Shown piece after piece: positions 14,701 to 27,900 of a stretch of 64,000 bases of DNA. The notes beneath the pieces are model-generated. The model did no database searches. It had not been told where the DNA came from and saw only the letters and a list, made by a program, of their open reading frames with translations. How positions within the stretch are numbered: the first letter of the stretch is position 1; every line of letters begins with the position of its first letter. This stretch comes from Monarcha castaneiventris obscurior (Eukaryota; Chordata; Aves; Passeriformes; Monarchidae). The stretch covers positions 19,486,501 to 19,550,500 of the forward strand of contig JAMPIT010000258.1 in assembly GCA_026261815.1 (NCBI GenBank), read 5' to 3'. Position numbers and translations under genes: made by a program.

Positions 14701-15882
14701 TGTGCAAGAAATAGCTACAAGCTGATAGTTTGCTAGAGCAGTTTTTTTACCTGCTAAAAAAAACCCACCCCAAATTATTTCAAGATTCCTTAAAAAAGTG
14801 GAAAAAAAAAGGCGCCACTCCACAAGCTTAACTTTTGAGTTATTAAATATTATTTTCCTCTGTACTTCTTGACCTTTAAGTCACTTCCCATTTTATGAAA
14901 TATTGAAAATAACTGGAGAAATTAATATTCTGGAATTTCTTTTTTTTTCTTTTCCTGTAATGCAGGCAACATGAAAATGAGTGGCAATAGAGCAATTCAA
15001 GGTGTGGGGTATTTTGTGCTGTTACACCTTTACTGGAGTTAAAGGGGTCTCCACACAATTTTTGTGACTGTAGAGTGCCTGTAGGATTGAGGGGAGGATG
15101 GCAACGGGTCATCCTTCCCTTTAGACATATTACCTCTGCCCTGCAGGAAGATCAGGGCTGTGAAGATATTTTGCTTATTATGGTCTGCTATGTTGTTTAG
15201 CACAAATATTTTGATGAAATATCACATTTTCTTGTGTTGATGAAATATCTACACTGGTAACAATACCTCAAGATAATCAGTTTGTTTAGTGAATTTTCTT
15301 AATTAGATACTACTCAAAAGCTCTAGAGAAGTGTATTTTATCTCTGTTATTAAGAAATGTGAACTACAAAATCTGTATTTCCTATTATTATTTTTAAATT
15401 ATGATTGAAAGAATATGAGCTCTTTCACTCATATAATACTAAAGCCAAAATTAGTACAACCAATTACCCCCAGAGCTAATGCAAAGCAGATGTCATTTTT
15501 CAGAATCATAGTGTTCAACCATAGTGGCACTGGTTAGAAATCCATATGTGTGCTGGATCCATACATTGTCTTTATTTATTCTCTCTCTGTACAGTTCCTT
15601 CATGTTGGGTCTCTTAACCTCCCTTCTGATCATAAGGCAAGACTTCCCCCTTATTGGCCAGTGCTTATTTATATAAACATGAGATTCCATGCATATATTA
15701 AAATATGTGGAAATAAATTTGCATATATGGGTCTTCACTCCCATGCAGGCATTACTTTTGCTGTTGATGAAATCTGGAGCCAAGGGGAGTGAATTTAATT
15801 TCTGGTAGTAGGTGTTAGTATCTGGTTTATGATAAGGATGGCATGGATGTGGCTCTGGGTGAATCATTTATTTGCTTCATGA
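2756..15882. other. Non-coding, only homopolymers
   Basis: AT-rich intergenic sequence with scattered short T tracts (for example near 5468, 8190-8215, 8299 and 11735). The longest ORF is 170 codons (4574-5086, minus). It shows no domain, has a very mixed composition and overlaps other frames, so I treat it as chance. No gene is supported. Confidence 0.65.
11735..11752. repeat. T18 homopolymer
   Basis: An uninterrupted run of 18 T followed by gccag. It looks like a polypyrimidine tract with an acceptor on the plus strand, but no plausible exon follows. Confidence 0.85.
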
Positions 15883-15904
15883 TTTTTTTTTTTTTTTTTT
15901 TTTT
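15883..15904. repeat. T22 homopolymer
   Basis: An uninterrupted run of 22 T. It could be the poly(A) tail of a minus-strand retroposed sequence lying to its right, but I recognise no element there. Confidence 0.9.
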
Positions 15905-18900
15905 GTGCAATCATATCAGGTTTTCTAAGGAAATGATTTAGTAGTCATGAAGATGTGCAGGAATATATTAAAAGAAAAGCTCTGCTAGTAAGAATTAATT
16001 AGTACCATAAAAACAGTACAAACTCATCAGCATCTTCAGTACTGGAGTAATGTGGGTTGAGAGAATGGGAAAATGTCCTTGAATTTAACTTTTTGAACTG
16101 GAAGAGCATTCAAAACCAAAAAACCCGAGAAAGCTGGTAACAATGCTGTAAGCACAACCCATGTCATTCAGAAAGTGTCCTTTGCAGGGGCGGCAAATTG
16201 GCTGAAGTAGTCTGTGAACATCTGTCAGCATTTGGCTCAGTCTGTTCCTGTGGTTTCTTCATCACACCAGACACTGTTCTCAGGTTGTTGCATAGTTTTA
16301 TTTTTTTCCTTTCTGTAGAATGTGTGAATATTATGGTCTATTGACAATCTATAAGATTTAAAAAGTAAAAAAGAAGGAAGTGAGTTAAATTACCAGTCTG
16401 ATGTATTTTCTTTGATGAGATCCCTTTTGGCACCTGACTGTACTTGGTTTCTGGTATTTGACTTCTATCTTTATATTATGACTGAAGTAACAAACCAAAA
16501 AACCAATTATATTATATGATGTTTTAAACTCAGCCCCTTTGAAATGTCTAACTTATCTTTTTTTGGAACTGGTTTGATTTATGTGTGAGCTAGCTGGAAG
16601 ACTCTTTAAGCAAAATACACTCAGATCTAGCTATTATCCTTGATTTTCTTTCTGAACATAGCAGAAGCATTCCTGCCAAGGGCAAAAAAGAGAGAGAGAG
16701 GGTTATTCCAAAATAAATGCTACGTGAGGGGTAGGGACCTGCAAAGGGACTGCCTGCTCCTTGAGCTGCCTGCCTTCCTGTAGGGATAGGACTTGTCCTT
16801 TGGCACCTAGGACAGGTATCCTGATGAGGGTGCAAGGGGCTTTCTGGCTCCCTTTGAGACTAACTCTGCTCTTCTCTCTTCTGTCTAGGCACTCTGTCCA
16901 AAACCAGGGAAATCCTTGCATTTAAGTTATTTATGAAAGATACAAAATGCTATTTCTTAGCAAATTGCCAAATGGTAGCCAGGCATGCCGTATTGACCCA
17001 ACCAGGTCAAATTTATGTATCAACTCAGTTTTAAAAGCTCTATCAATACCAAAATGTAGAAGGTAAATGTGAGTATTGATAGGAGAGAAATACTGTGCTT
17101 TACCATTCTCCATTTCATTAAATCACAGAATGGAAGATGGGGTTCTCTGGTTTAATTATACAAGAGGTAGAAAGGAAATTAAAAAGATCTCTTTGGGGCC
17201 TATTAGAGAAAGAGGGCAGGGAATACCAGAGGCTAATGAGATTGCTTTAGTGTTGGGAAAGGAGTAGAGGATAGCTCTGATAGGAACTGGCAATATGAGA
17301 GCAGGAATAATTCTTGAATATTTCAAGGCTGTGATGTTCACTCTGGGGAAAATACTCAAGAAGCTAATGGAAACAATAATTCATTAATATTTTATTTAAG
17401 ATATTTATGCAAGTCATGTGTCTTCAAGTATTTCCAGGCTAGTTCCATGAGATGGGAATATAATGAGACAGAAGAATTGAGGAGAAATAACATATCTGAA
17501 GCAAGTTTGCTAATTGAGTTTGATCCAGATTGGCCACTTCAAGCAATATCAAGTGTATGGGTCCTTGCTGTAGGTTGCTGTTTGTGCAATATGGGAAATC
17601 TCTGCAATTCATACCCAAATGATCCCACAGTTCAGAGATGGGGAAGAGTTGTGAGATTCCTGTCACACAAGGTACTTCTGTGGTGTATTTTGACTGAAGT
17701 TAGCAATTCAGGAGGCTTTGGAGAAGATTGTTGTTAACTCAGTAATGAAAATGGGCAAACCCAGCTACAGCAAATGGAGTTGAAGTGCTCTGTGCTTTGC
17801 ACTAGCCTGTGAGAGCCCAGTAGGGTTAGTATTAAGCAATGAACAGGATACATATGTGGTAGAAACAGGAGCTGTGCACTTTTCCCCTGTTCTGCTTGTC
17901 TCTTCTGCTTTAGAGCAAACTGTCATAATAACGGCATGGTACATGCACAGCCTTATGTTAACAACTTCCTGGAGATGATATTCTATTCCCTTTGGGCAGC
18001 CTGCATGCCAGCATTTGACATATGCACAAAGAAAGGAACTGAGAAAGGGAGAGTGGGTATTTCTGTGATGAGCAAGTAGCTGGAAAATTACAAGACAGCA
18101 AAATATTTCATATAGCTTAGTGATAACTTGATATTTTTTCACTCTTTTCCTTGAAAAGATAACCTATTAGACTTAAAATCCTTTTTAATACTATTAAATA
18201 AAAGGAACTGATCACACAAAACCCCCCAAACCCCAACCAACCAACCTGCAACCCCAAAAGCTCACCTAAAACCAAACCAGCAGCAACAAAAAGGCAACCC
18301 CCCAACCCTTCCCCCCCCTCGAAAAAGGAAACCCACCTGAAACTGTATCCTGCCTGCTTTTTTTAGGCAGTGTTTGACCTCAATGGAGGTTAGGTGAGGT
18401 CTGGAAAAGCCTTCTGCAGAGGTGTGATCGAGGGATACCCTGGGGATGTTCCCTGAGTGCCCAGTGCAGAGGTGAGGCTCTCAGAACTGCACTGCAGGAT
18501 GCATGAGAGTAGTGCTGGCCAGAGCAGTCTGCAGAACCTGAATTACTCAGGGCTCTGAACAGCCTTCCTGAGACCTCTAAACACTGGTGAGCTCCTGTAC
18601 ACAGTAGCCTAGTAAAATAAGTCATTACAATTTTCTTTTTCTTGGTCGATATCAGATCTGAAGTACATAGATGAGCTCAAATTTAATTCAGATTTTTAGT
18701 TTTTGTGTAAAGAGCAATGGTCATCGAACAAAATGCTCTTTATGCCATAGTCATCAGCATGCTCTGTTTGGAATTTGTTTTATTTTAAGGTGGATCATTG
18801 ATGACACAGTTCCTAGCATAGCTTTGCATTGTAAATATCTTGGATTTGGAGATGAATAGCTTCTGCCTCTGACAAGAAAGTGGAGAATATTTGTTCCATT

Positions 18901-21900
18901 TACTCTGAAAGTGGCTAAACCTTAAATTCCTCTTAGTTGAAGTTTGCAATTTCTAGATATAATAGCCAAAGTTCTACCAGTTTGCTATTGTCCAAAATAC
19001 TTGGTACATTTCCACATCTTTCAGAATAATAATAAGCTCAATTTTACTGCACCAAACATCCTTCTGACAGGGCTCCTGGCAGTATATGAGCACCACTGAC
19101 CACACTTAAAATCAATAAACCCAGATTTTCAGAGACCTTCAGATTTCTGATGTGTTCTGTTTCAGTGGGAGCCGTGTACCTTCAGGTGCCTTGAAAACTC
19201 ATATGAGTGTGCTACACTGCTTTTTAACTCAGTAAGCCAAAATACTAACTCTAGCATAACAGCTATGCTTAAATGCTATTTCTCAAGATCTTAGGTGGCT
19301 CCTAATATCTTCTCTTAATTTTCTTATTTTTGTGTGTGTTTTTTATGTTAAATAAGACCTCAGCAGCTGCAACTGTTCTTTGCCCTGAACCAAACGATTG
19401 GCTAAATTTATATTGTCTAACCAAACCAAAGGGAGAATGGTTCAATTGTGTGAGGATTTATTTCACTCATTCTTAAATTCAAAGGGAAATGTACTATCTC
19501 AGAATAAATTTAGGGGAAAAAAAAGGTAATCCCAACATATTTAGCTGAGGTTTTTATAGTAATTTGTAATGCAGAGGACAGGGGTTTTTGAGAGCTTAAA
19601 GTCAAACATTTTCATTCCTCTAGAGTTTGGTTCATCCTGTTATTAAGAATTTCCTTTACTGACAGAGGTACATTCTCTTCCTTGTCTAGCTTGATTCTGA
19701 GAAATTTAATGTTTCCAGAATAGCAACTCTTGAAATAATAGGTATTAACAAAAATTTAAAAAAAGGGGGGGGAGGGGGTGTTTTCTGTCATGAGGTAGCA
19801 ACACCTTGCTGTTATAAAAAACATGTGACAAGCTTTATGTGCTGCACTGGGTTGTGTATTACAGTGAGATTCAAGCTGCTGTGGTTTTGCTGTTTCAGTC
19901 TGGATTTGTGCTAATATTGCTGACTTTCAAGACAAAACGCAACTCAGAACAGAGTGTAAAAATAAAAGTTCAGAATATAGTAGCACCTGTAGATCAGATG
20001 TACAAATGTAGTAAAATCAGTGTCCTGGTAGAGTTTTAGACTGCCGGGCTCTGTTCTGACAGCTTGTAAGAAAAGGCAGTAATGCATAAGTGAAGCTATG
20101 TAATTGCAGTTGCTATGGGAACAAGCCTTGGGTTATGAAGTTCCCTGAGTTCTGTGGATTAAAATTTCTGTCTCAGCAGTGCATCAATATACTATTTTGA
20201 ATAAAATCTCTTTAAATTATCTGCCTGAAGATGTTAGAATTGTCATGGACATTATTCAACATAAAATAACCTCCTCTGATATAATTCTTATTAGCACACA
20301 TTTGTAAGCATTGTCAGTTGATCTACCTGGAAGCAAAAATTTCCACTGAGATTTTATATGAATTTTTAAAATTTCTAATTTTTTTTAAAAATTTATGTCT
20401 ATAATGAGTGTTAAACTCTAAGATTTGGCTAACTGGGTACTTTTTGCAGAGCAGCTTAAGCTGTTATTTTTGAAGACTTCAGAGAAAATGAACCATTTTC
20501 TCCAAGTAAAGCAACTAAGGAATATGTTTTAAAAACAACTCAGGAAATTTTTTCAAGTGGTGGTTCCTGAAAGTAAAGATACATCTTTTCAAAGTTTAGT
20601 TTTTGAGATTTTCATTAAGGATTGAAGTTCAGATTCATAAAGTAGCACCCATTTCTTAGATTCTCTTTACCCACAACTTTGGCCAAATTTTCCAGTTTAA
20701 ATCTGGATGCTTCTTAATGGTTAACACATGAAAAATGAAATGCCATCATGTGGTACTTTCCATCAGAATTTTTAGAGACCATTTTTTAAAAAGAAGTCTT
20801 TTTTGAAGAGTCACTAGTGATTTTTGTTCTCTTTGCCAGATCTCTTCCTTAGATGTTTGAGTTGATCCGTGGTGAGGTATCGGTTGGTGCTATTGGCAGA
20901 AACACGTGGTGCATAGAAATATGAGAGCTTGCTGGGTGATCCCTCCACCCAGGAACTGCAAATTTCATTAGCTGTGGTTCCACTCTGCATTAATACGGGG
21001 CGGCAGCTTGTCCTGTGTCACTGCATTAACAAAGTGACCTTTGCAAAACCTTTCCTAATTTATTATTTGAGACAGAAATCATGTAAATATAATCTATCAG
21101 AAGTAATTACGTGCCTGCTTTCTGCATAGCTTTACATCATGGGAAGCTATACATAGCATGAGGTAATGGCACAATGCAGATAAAAATGAGGAAGTTATGG
21201 AGTGGTTGAGCATCTTGCTCTCTCTGATTGCCATTCTGCCCTGTCTTCCCCAAGGCAGCTGCATTATTTCTTCATTGTTATTACAAAAGGAAGTTAGAAA
21301 CACCAGGAGATAATCACCAGGAGAAATAAAAGTCAAAGAGCATGTAGGAGACAATGTGATTCTGAGGAGTGGGGGGAAGGGAGGATGTGATGGCAACTCT
21401 GTTTTCCTGACTAGCACAACAGACAACATTTCACAGGACGTACAGCAGTCCCTTGAGTTTAGCTCGTGCCATGGTCCTGAAGGCAAAGACAACCACTAGG
21501 CTTTCCTTCTTCCTTCCTAATGAAAAATCTGTGCTGAAGATGGACAGTGGTCTGTGTTCTGCTACTGAGTGTAGTTTGACAATAAGCAGTAAGTGTTTTG
21601 TGACATCCGGTGCTTAGAATTTCAGCAAACTGCCAAAACAATGGTGATAACTTTTGAAGGCTTTAATTTTCCAGAAGGAAATACATCTGGACAGTCACAC
21701 CCAGTAGTAGCAGCTCCAACACAGCCTTTTCTCAGCAGTTAGGCTTCATATCAAGGTATGATGTTAAACCCCAATGATACAATAGATTGTATTTTTTAAT
21801 GGCAAAAAAGCCTGGCCAAAAATATTTTCCTAAGTTCCTAGCAACAATGTATGTCCCAGGCGAAGTAACAGGTATGTGGGGATAGAAACCATTTGTTTGA

Positions 21901-24900
21901 ACTGTACAAATACTTCCAATTCAGTACAGTAATATGAGGAATAAGAGACTGCTCAACATGAGTAAGATGATGAGACTTGGGTCCAGAACGAATATTCACG
22001 AGCCTTCAGCTTGAGCTTTCTGGTTGCTTCAGGATTCAGCCTGCTTCTTTGTGCCTCGTGTTTTTTATTTTCATTTAGGATTATCCATCTGAGGTGTGGC
22101 AAGTAATGCTTGGGCATATTTTACAGAAAGTGCTGTTTGGACACTTCAAAAATCGCATTTTGGAAAGAAAAACAATTTTCTGTAGAAATACTCAAGCTTG
22201 GCATGTTTTTATGAACTTGAGCTTTTTCCCCATTGACTGTGATTAGAAATGCTGCAATTCTGTGGTAGGCATGATGAAGGGAAGTGGACTGATCGTGGAA
22301 ATGGGTATTTCCTACCTGAGTTAAGAAAGAACAATAGATCTGATAGTGCTCACAATTCATCTCTTGGAGGCTTATCCTCATGAGCTTCCTTGAGGCTATA
22401 CTGGGTCCTATGAGAAACTGAGAATGATGAAGCTCCTAGATCCTTCTTCATGGCTTTGAAATGTAATCCCTAATGTGGGAATTTAGCCCAGGCAGAATCC
22501 CTGAGAGCTGTACTCTATTATTACTCAGTCACTACTTTTGTATTGGTAGACCAGGGGTAACCTAGAAGAAGCATAGGCTGCAGTCTTTAGAAAATATTAT
22601 GTAATCCTCTACAAAGGATTACCAAGAGAAATCTTAATTTCTGGAGCTGGTAGAAAACACTGTGAAAGCAGTCCAAACCTGTATTACCAAATGTTAGTGG
22701 TAATCTCTGTGCAGGTGCTTTTCCACCTGGGAATGTTTTTGAAACATTTCTTCTGGCTTATTGCAGTGTCTCTTCAAGAGTCTGAAATGAGCTGTGGGCT
22801 ATTCCCCATAATCACAAATCCCAGTCAGGGTTTTCATAAAGAAATTGCTGCAGCTGCCTCTGGGGTGAAGTTATTCCTTTTCACCGTGATATGGCATCTT
22901 TTAAACAACTGTGTTCTACAGATCAGTGTAAGAAAGCACTCACCATATAGCCCTTTATCATGCTGTTTTTCAAAAACAAATTTTCATGTCCAGTACTGCT
23001 AAATTATATGCATTCATTGTGTTAAAAATGAGCGTCAACAATTGGTCTCATTGGACAGCTAAGGTTGCCTATTGGTAAAATAAATCTCTATGCAGAAAAA
23101 AAGGTAGCAGGTTCGCTGTCTGCTCTATTCTTCTTCCTTGGAGTATACTGGATTGTAGCAGCCTTTGGCAGGCATAATTTCCCTGACTTTTGCAGACAAA
23201 GTGGAATTTAGAATAGCTTTGAAGCTGTTCTAATTTACATCAGAGAATAAGTATGTTCAGTGTGTCCCTGGCAGGCTTTTGGTTAGGTCAAAAATCCCCT
23301 TTTCCCAATCTCTGGGCATAACCTTTTTAAAAATACAGTAATTTGAATCTTTTGGGCTTGATCATAGTGAATCTATTCCAGAAACTGTAAAATTCCCTAT
23401 AAAAATAAAATATAAAATCACCCTCAAATCCGTTGTTCAAACCAAAATACTCCAAGGTCTCTGTATGACTGGAATATGTTGGAGAGTTGGAAAATGGATC
23501 TATTATCATGGTCACCCTTACTGTAAGATAAAGATGGGCCCAACCTAGTTTTTGTGTTTGCAGTTCAGATTCTGTGCTTGAGGGGATAAAACTCTGGCCT
23601 CAGTTGTTCAGGTTGTGTGCACAGTTGCAAACATCAAAGAGGGGATGAGACTGTTTTCCTTTGCTGCGCAAATGGCAGTTCATTTTTGCTTTCTGATCTT
23701 GTCTAGAGCATCAACCCAAGACTTTGGTTTTCAATAGTCTGAGGTTTGGACATGTCTTTGAATGAGCTCAGCATATCAGAATTTCTTTCACTTTGGGCAT
23801 CTGCACTGGAGTAGATGGAGTTGCTAAGGATTTTCTGAGCTATAAGACATGTCTTATCCCTTAGATGTATTTGTAATAAAGTACAATTTTAGTTTTGCTT
23901 GTGACTTCAGCAGGCAAGATACTTGAGCAAGATTTAGTAACAGAGGAGAGCTGACTGAGTCGTGTTATGGCCCTATTATTTTTGGGCAGGCTATGCCATT
24001 TAGCTTGAGGGTTTCTGGGTGATTTTCTGTTTCAGCAAAGAGAACTAGTGAAAGGAGAGAAAAAGCCAATAGACAACATGTCTGATCGTATCTGCAACCC
24101 CTATTTCCATCTGTTTTTACAACATTGTAGCTAAAAATGTCTTGCAGAATTTTCATACCAAGCGGTTTCTCTTTTTGCCAGCATCATATTTGTAAGCACA
24201 TTTTAAAATTTTGCAATCTTTGTATTATTCTGAAGAGTGTCAAATGTGACATTAGAAACACATTATTTATGTGTTTCTGCTGATGTGTGGAAGTGTTTTT
24301 TCGACTTTTAAAATTTGCTTGTAAACAAGTATTTTTATCAACATTAGCCTGCTGTTAGTCATGTCAAGTTGCACCTGCCTTTCCATCCATTTCTGTGCCT
24401 GTAATGTTCATGGACAATTAACTATTGAACAAGCAATTAGTCTTGGGTGTCTTCATTCCCTCCAATTGTGCAGGGCATCCAGGGAAAGAAAAAGCTGCAG
24501 AGCTTGCAAAAAATTGTGTGTTTAAGAGGTGAGATATACTTTCATCTTCCTTTGCCTGGAATGAGACATTGGCCCGACCAGGCACTCCCAGGCAGCTTTT
24601 TGACCAGATATAATGGAAACAGTATTCACAGAATATTATGCTGAAGAACTGAATCAATTTTTCTTTGATATAATTTATAGCAAAGTCTAACATACCATCT
24701 TCTTTTATAAAATTTTTACACCATTTAATAAGTAAACTCATTAACATTATTTGATTAGCTATAAAAATTGTGTTATGAAGGACAATAAATTAAGAACTCT
24801 GGGGGCATATTGTAGAGCATTTAAAATCATACCTTAGAGCCTTTTTGCAGCATTTGATTGAGAAGTATTGTTAACAGGCAAATGTTGCTGAAGTTAAAGG

Positions 24901-27900
24901 TAGCTGCAACAGTCAGTGTCTGGGGAATACAGAATCTGACTCTTTCACCTGCTGATATCTCTAGCTGCTGTGCTGGGAGGAACCTCAAAGGCCAAAGGGC
25001 AGTGTTGTAAATTCTGTAACTCCTTTTAGCAAATGTGTAGATATGGTGTTGTGTACTTAACCAAGTGCAGAATTAGGAGTTTCTCACCCTTCTTCTTATT
25101 CTCAGTTTCTTGTCTGAGATGTGCCTTTGTAAAAATCCCATTGCAACCTGCTCCTTTCCTTTCACCACTTGTGCATTAAGGCTGAACTGAAATATAATCT
25201 GTAGACTGCAGTGGATGTTTTGTGCTTCCTTCATGCTTTCTTCCTTTTAGCTTGGACAAAATTAAAATAGAGAAGATCTAGACAGTAGCATTGTGCCCTC
25301 CCACTACTTATCTGCCAATTCTTATCCTGCCTGCAAGGATAAGCAGGTAGCCCAGATAACTCTTAAGGCATCTCCTCCTGGTCCAGCTGCTGCCAGCTGC
25401 CTCCTCCCAGCTGCTGTGCACACAGGTCTGGCACAGCCTCGTGCTCTCCTGTCAGGTCACTCCGTTGCAAAGGGAGGCATTGTTACCTTAGAAATAGAGA
25501 ACCTTTCTCTGTTATGGAGAATTCTTTGGCCTTGGAGATAAGTATGCAGAATGTAATGCCAGTATAATACTAACTCAGAAAATATTTTCCTACGACAACA
25601 AGCACAGCTCTAACATCTTGGAGTTTGTCTGTGTTGCTTCTGCAGTTCTGAAGTTCTTACAACATCCTCCGATTCTTGGATTCAAAATTTTTTTGGGTGT
25701 GTAACACAACCTGGCTAGCACTTCAGTTTATTTGTGGTATCATTTAATTTATTATTTATCTAAATGACATTTTAAAGTTCTAGGGTTGGGATTGCAATTT
25801 AGGGGTGTCTTTTTGTGGTCTGACACTATTGCTTCCTAAACATTTCAGGAGGGAGAGCAAGCATATTTTCTGCCTCATCGATCCTGTGCTTTCATTATAT
25901 TCAGTACTACTTTCCACACCTAAGATATCAAATATATTTTGATTAAACACCTCATTAGAAATAAATGAATTGTGTACTTGGTACTAGAACTGACTCTCAG
26001 TCTGGATTCAGTTGAAGAATAAAGCTGTCAGATCATGTAGAGAGATACCCAAAAGCAGTGAAAACAAATCCATTAGTGTCAGGTACGTGTGTGTTGCTGT
26101 AACATTATTGCAGCGCTAATTATTTCTAACACACAGTAGCAAAATTGCACCTCAGTAAGAAGATAGTCTACAGTCTATATATAAACTGGATAAATGATAT
26201 ATAACTATAGAAATTCAAATAATTTTGAATGACAAGGATCTCAAGCTTAAATAAATTGAATAGATTGGCCCCATGTATCCTTAATCTGTTGGTTAAAGAA
26301 GCAGGCAAAAGTACACTGAAGACTTAATGAAATGCTTAATACAGTAAACAGTTTTTTCCTTTATTGCCTGAATTCAAGGGAATGGTTAGACATATTTTAG
26401 CAATATTCATTAAAATCTTTTTTTCAGAAGGATATCTCTTCTAAATGAAAAACCTTGTCCCTGTCTTTGCCAGAATAAATAAACAAGTATAATCAGTGTA
26501 CAGCAATACTATACTGAAATTGATGAGAGGTGATGTTTCCTGAAGAAATGTTGAAGATGCAGTGTTTATGTTCTCAAAATTAAGAAGCCTGTCCAGTAAA
26601 ACTCTGTAAACTCATAATTTCAGACACAGTCTAAGTTTTACAAAAATGTGTAAGTGGTAATGATTATTGTCCTATTTTACAGGCAAAGAGTGGTGGCAGA
26701 GGGAACAAAATCCCTACAAGAATTTTAATATCTAACCTTCAGTTCAAAACACTTGTTATTTGGGAGGCTTTGTTACGTATAAGCAGACAGAAGCAAATGT
26801 TAATTTGAAATTTGATTAGGTGTAGGTCTTCAGCAGTAATTATCAAGATATCCAGAAGATGTAAATCTGAACCTAAGAGAAGTTTTCTTTGCTTACAGAG
26901 CACCTGCAAGCATTTGTTCTCTTGTGCTTTTTTAGCATTCAAATGTGCTCTTTGTAATCCCTGTATGTAATACAGAACCAGCACTTATTCACCAGTAAAA
27001 TACCAGTACAGAGCAGCATAACCTGAAGGTGGTGTGAGAAAATGATAACTGGGGTGGAGGATCAAGCATAAAACTGCAACCCCAGTGTTGCAGAGCTTTG
27101 TAGGAGTTATTTGTTTGAACTCTCACATCTGCAATTGCTCTGAATGCTGTACTTTCAGAAGTTTTGTGAGTGTAAGGCCTGTGCAGAGTTGTGGCGTGGA
27201 GCCTCAGTGTGGTGCCAATCCGGAGCACAGTTCCTCTTCTCCCAGCAATCTTTGTGGGTGGGCACATTGTCATGGAGTGACAAGAGCCAGCTAACCTGAT
27301 CAGTTAGAAAATGTAGAGGGCACTGATCTGCTGCCAGCTGCCTCAGGGGGCAGCCCCATGGGCATTCCTAGATATTGCTTCCATTCACCTCCCCTTCAGA
27401 ACCAGCCGCTGCCTCAGCAGCTGCCACAGCACCAAGGCCTTGGAACTTTTAGGAGGAAAGGATGGGTCAGAATCCAATTTTGCCTTGATTTTACCAACAT
27501 GTCTGCTTAGTGAATTGCAACAGTGGATTAAATACAGAAATACAAGCAGCTCAATCTATTTTAATTGAACCCAAATAGAATAATACAGGTATATATGGAA
27601 AACCATTGCTTCACTTATCAACTTGCATTACACAGTCACAATATTTCAGCATGCTGCTGATTTTTTTGAGTGCTTGATCAAATATTTAGCTGTGAAATAT
27701 TCTGTAATAAATTGTTAATGTTCATATTTAGCTGTCATTTGTTACTAGCTTTTTGAGAACCTCCTACCTTAGCATTAGTTGATTTATTATCCAAAAATTC
27801 TTTGTACTTTCAAAATAAAATACATATTTTTAAAAAGAAATCAAATTGAAGTACTGTTGGCAACGTGCATCTAAATCTACTCCCACGATGGAGGAGTTTT

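Noticed and set aside
17121..17180. aatcacagaatgg segment resembling a reverse-strand CR1 end
   Set aside because: Only about 13 bases match, and the expected ggttggaaggga core does not follow.
19765..19778. G-rich run as a possible G-quadruplex
   Set aside because: An 8-G run and a 5-G run separated by one A do not clearly supply four separated G tracts with loops.
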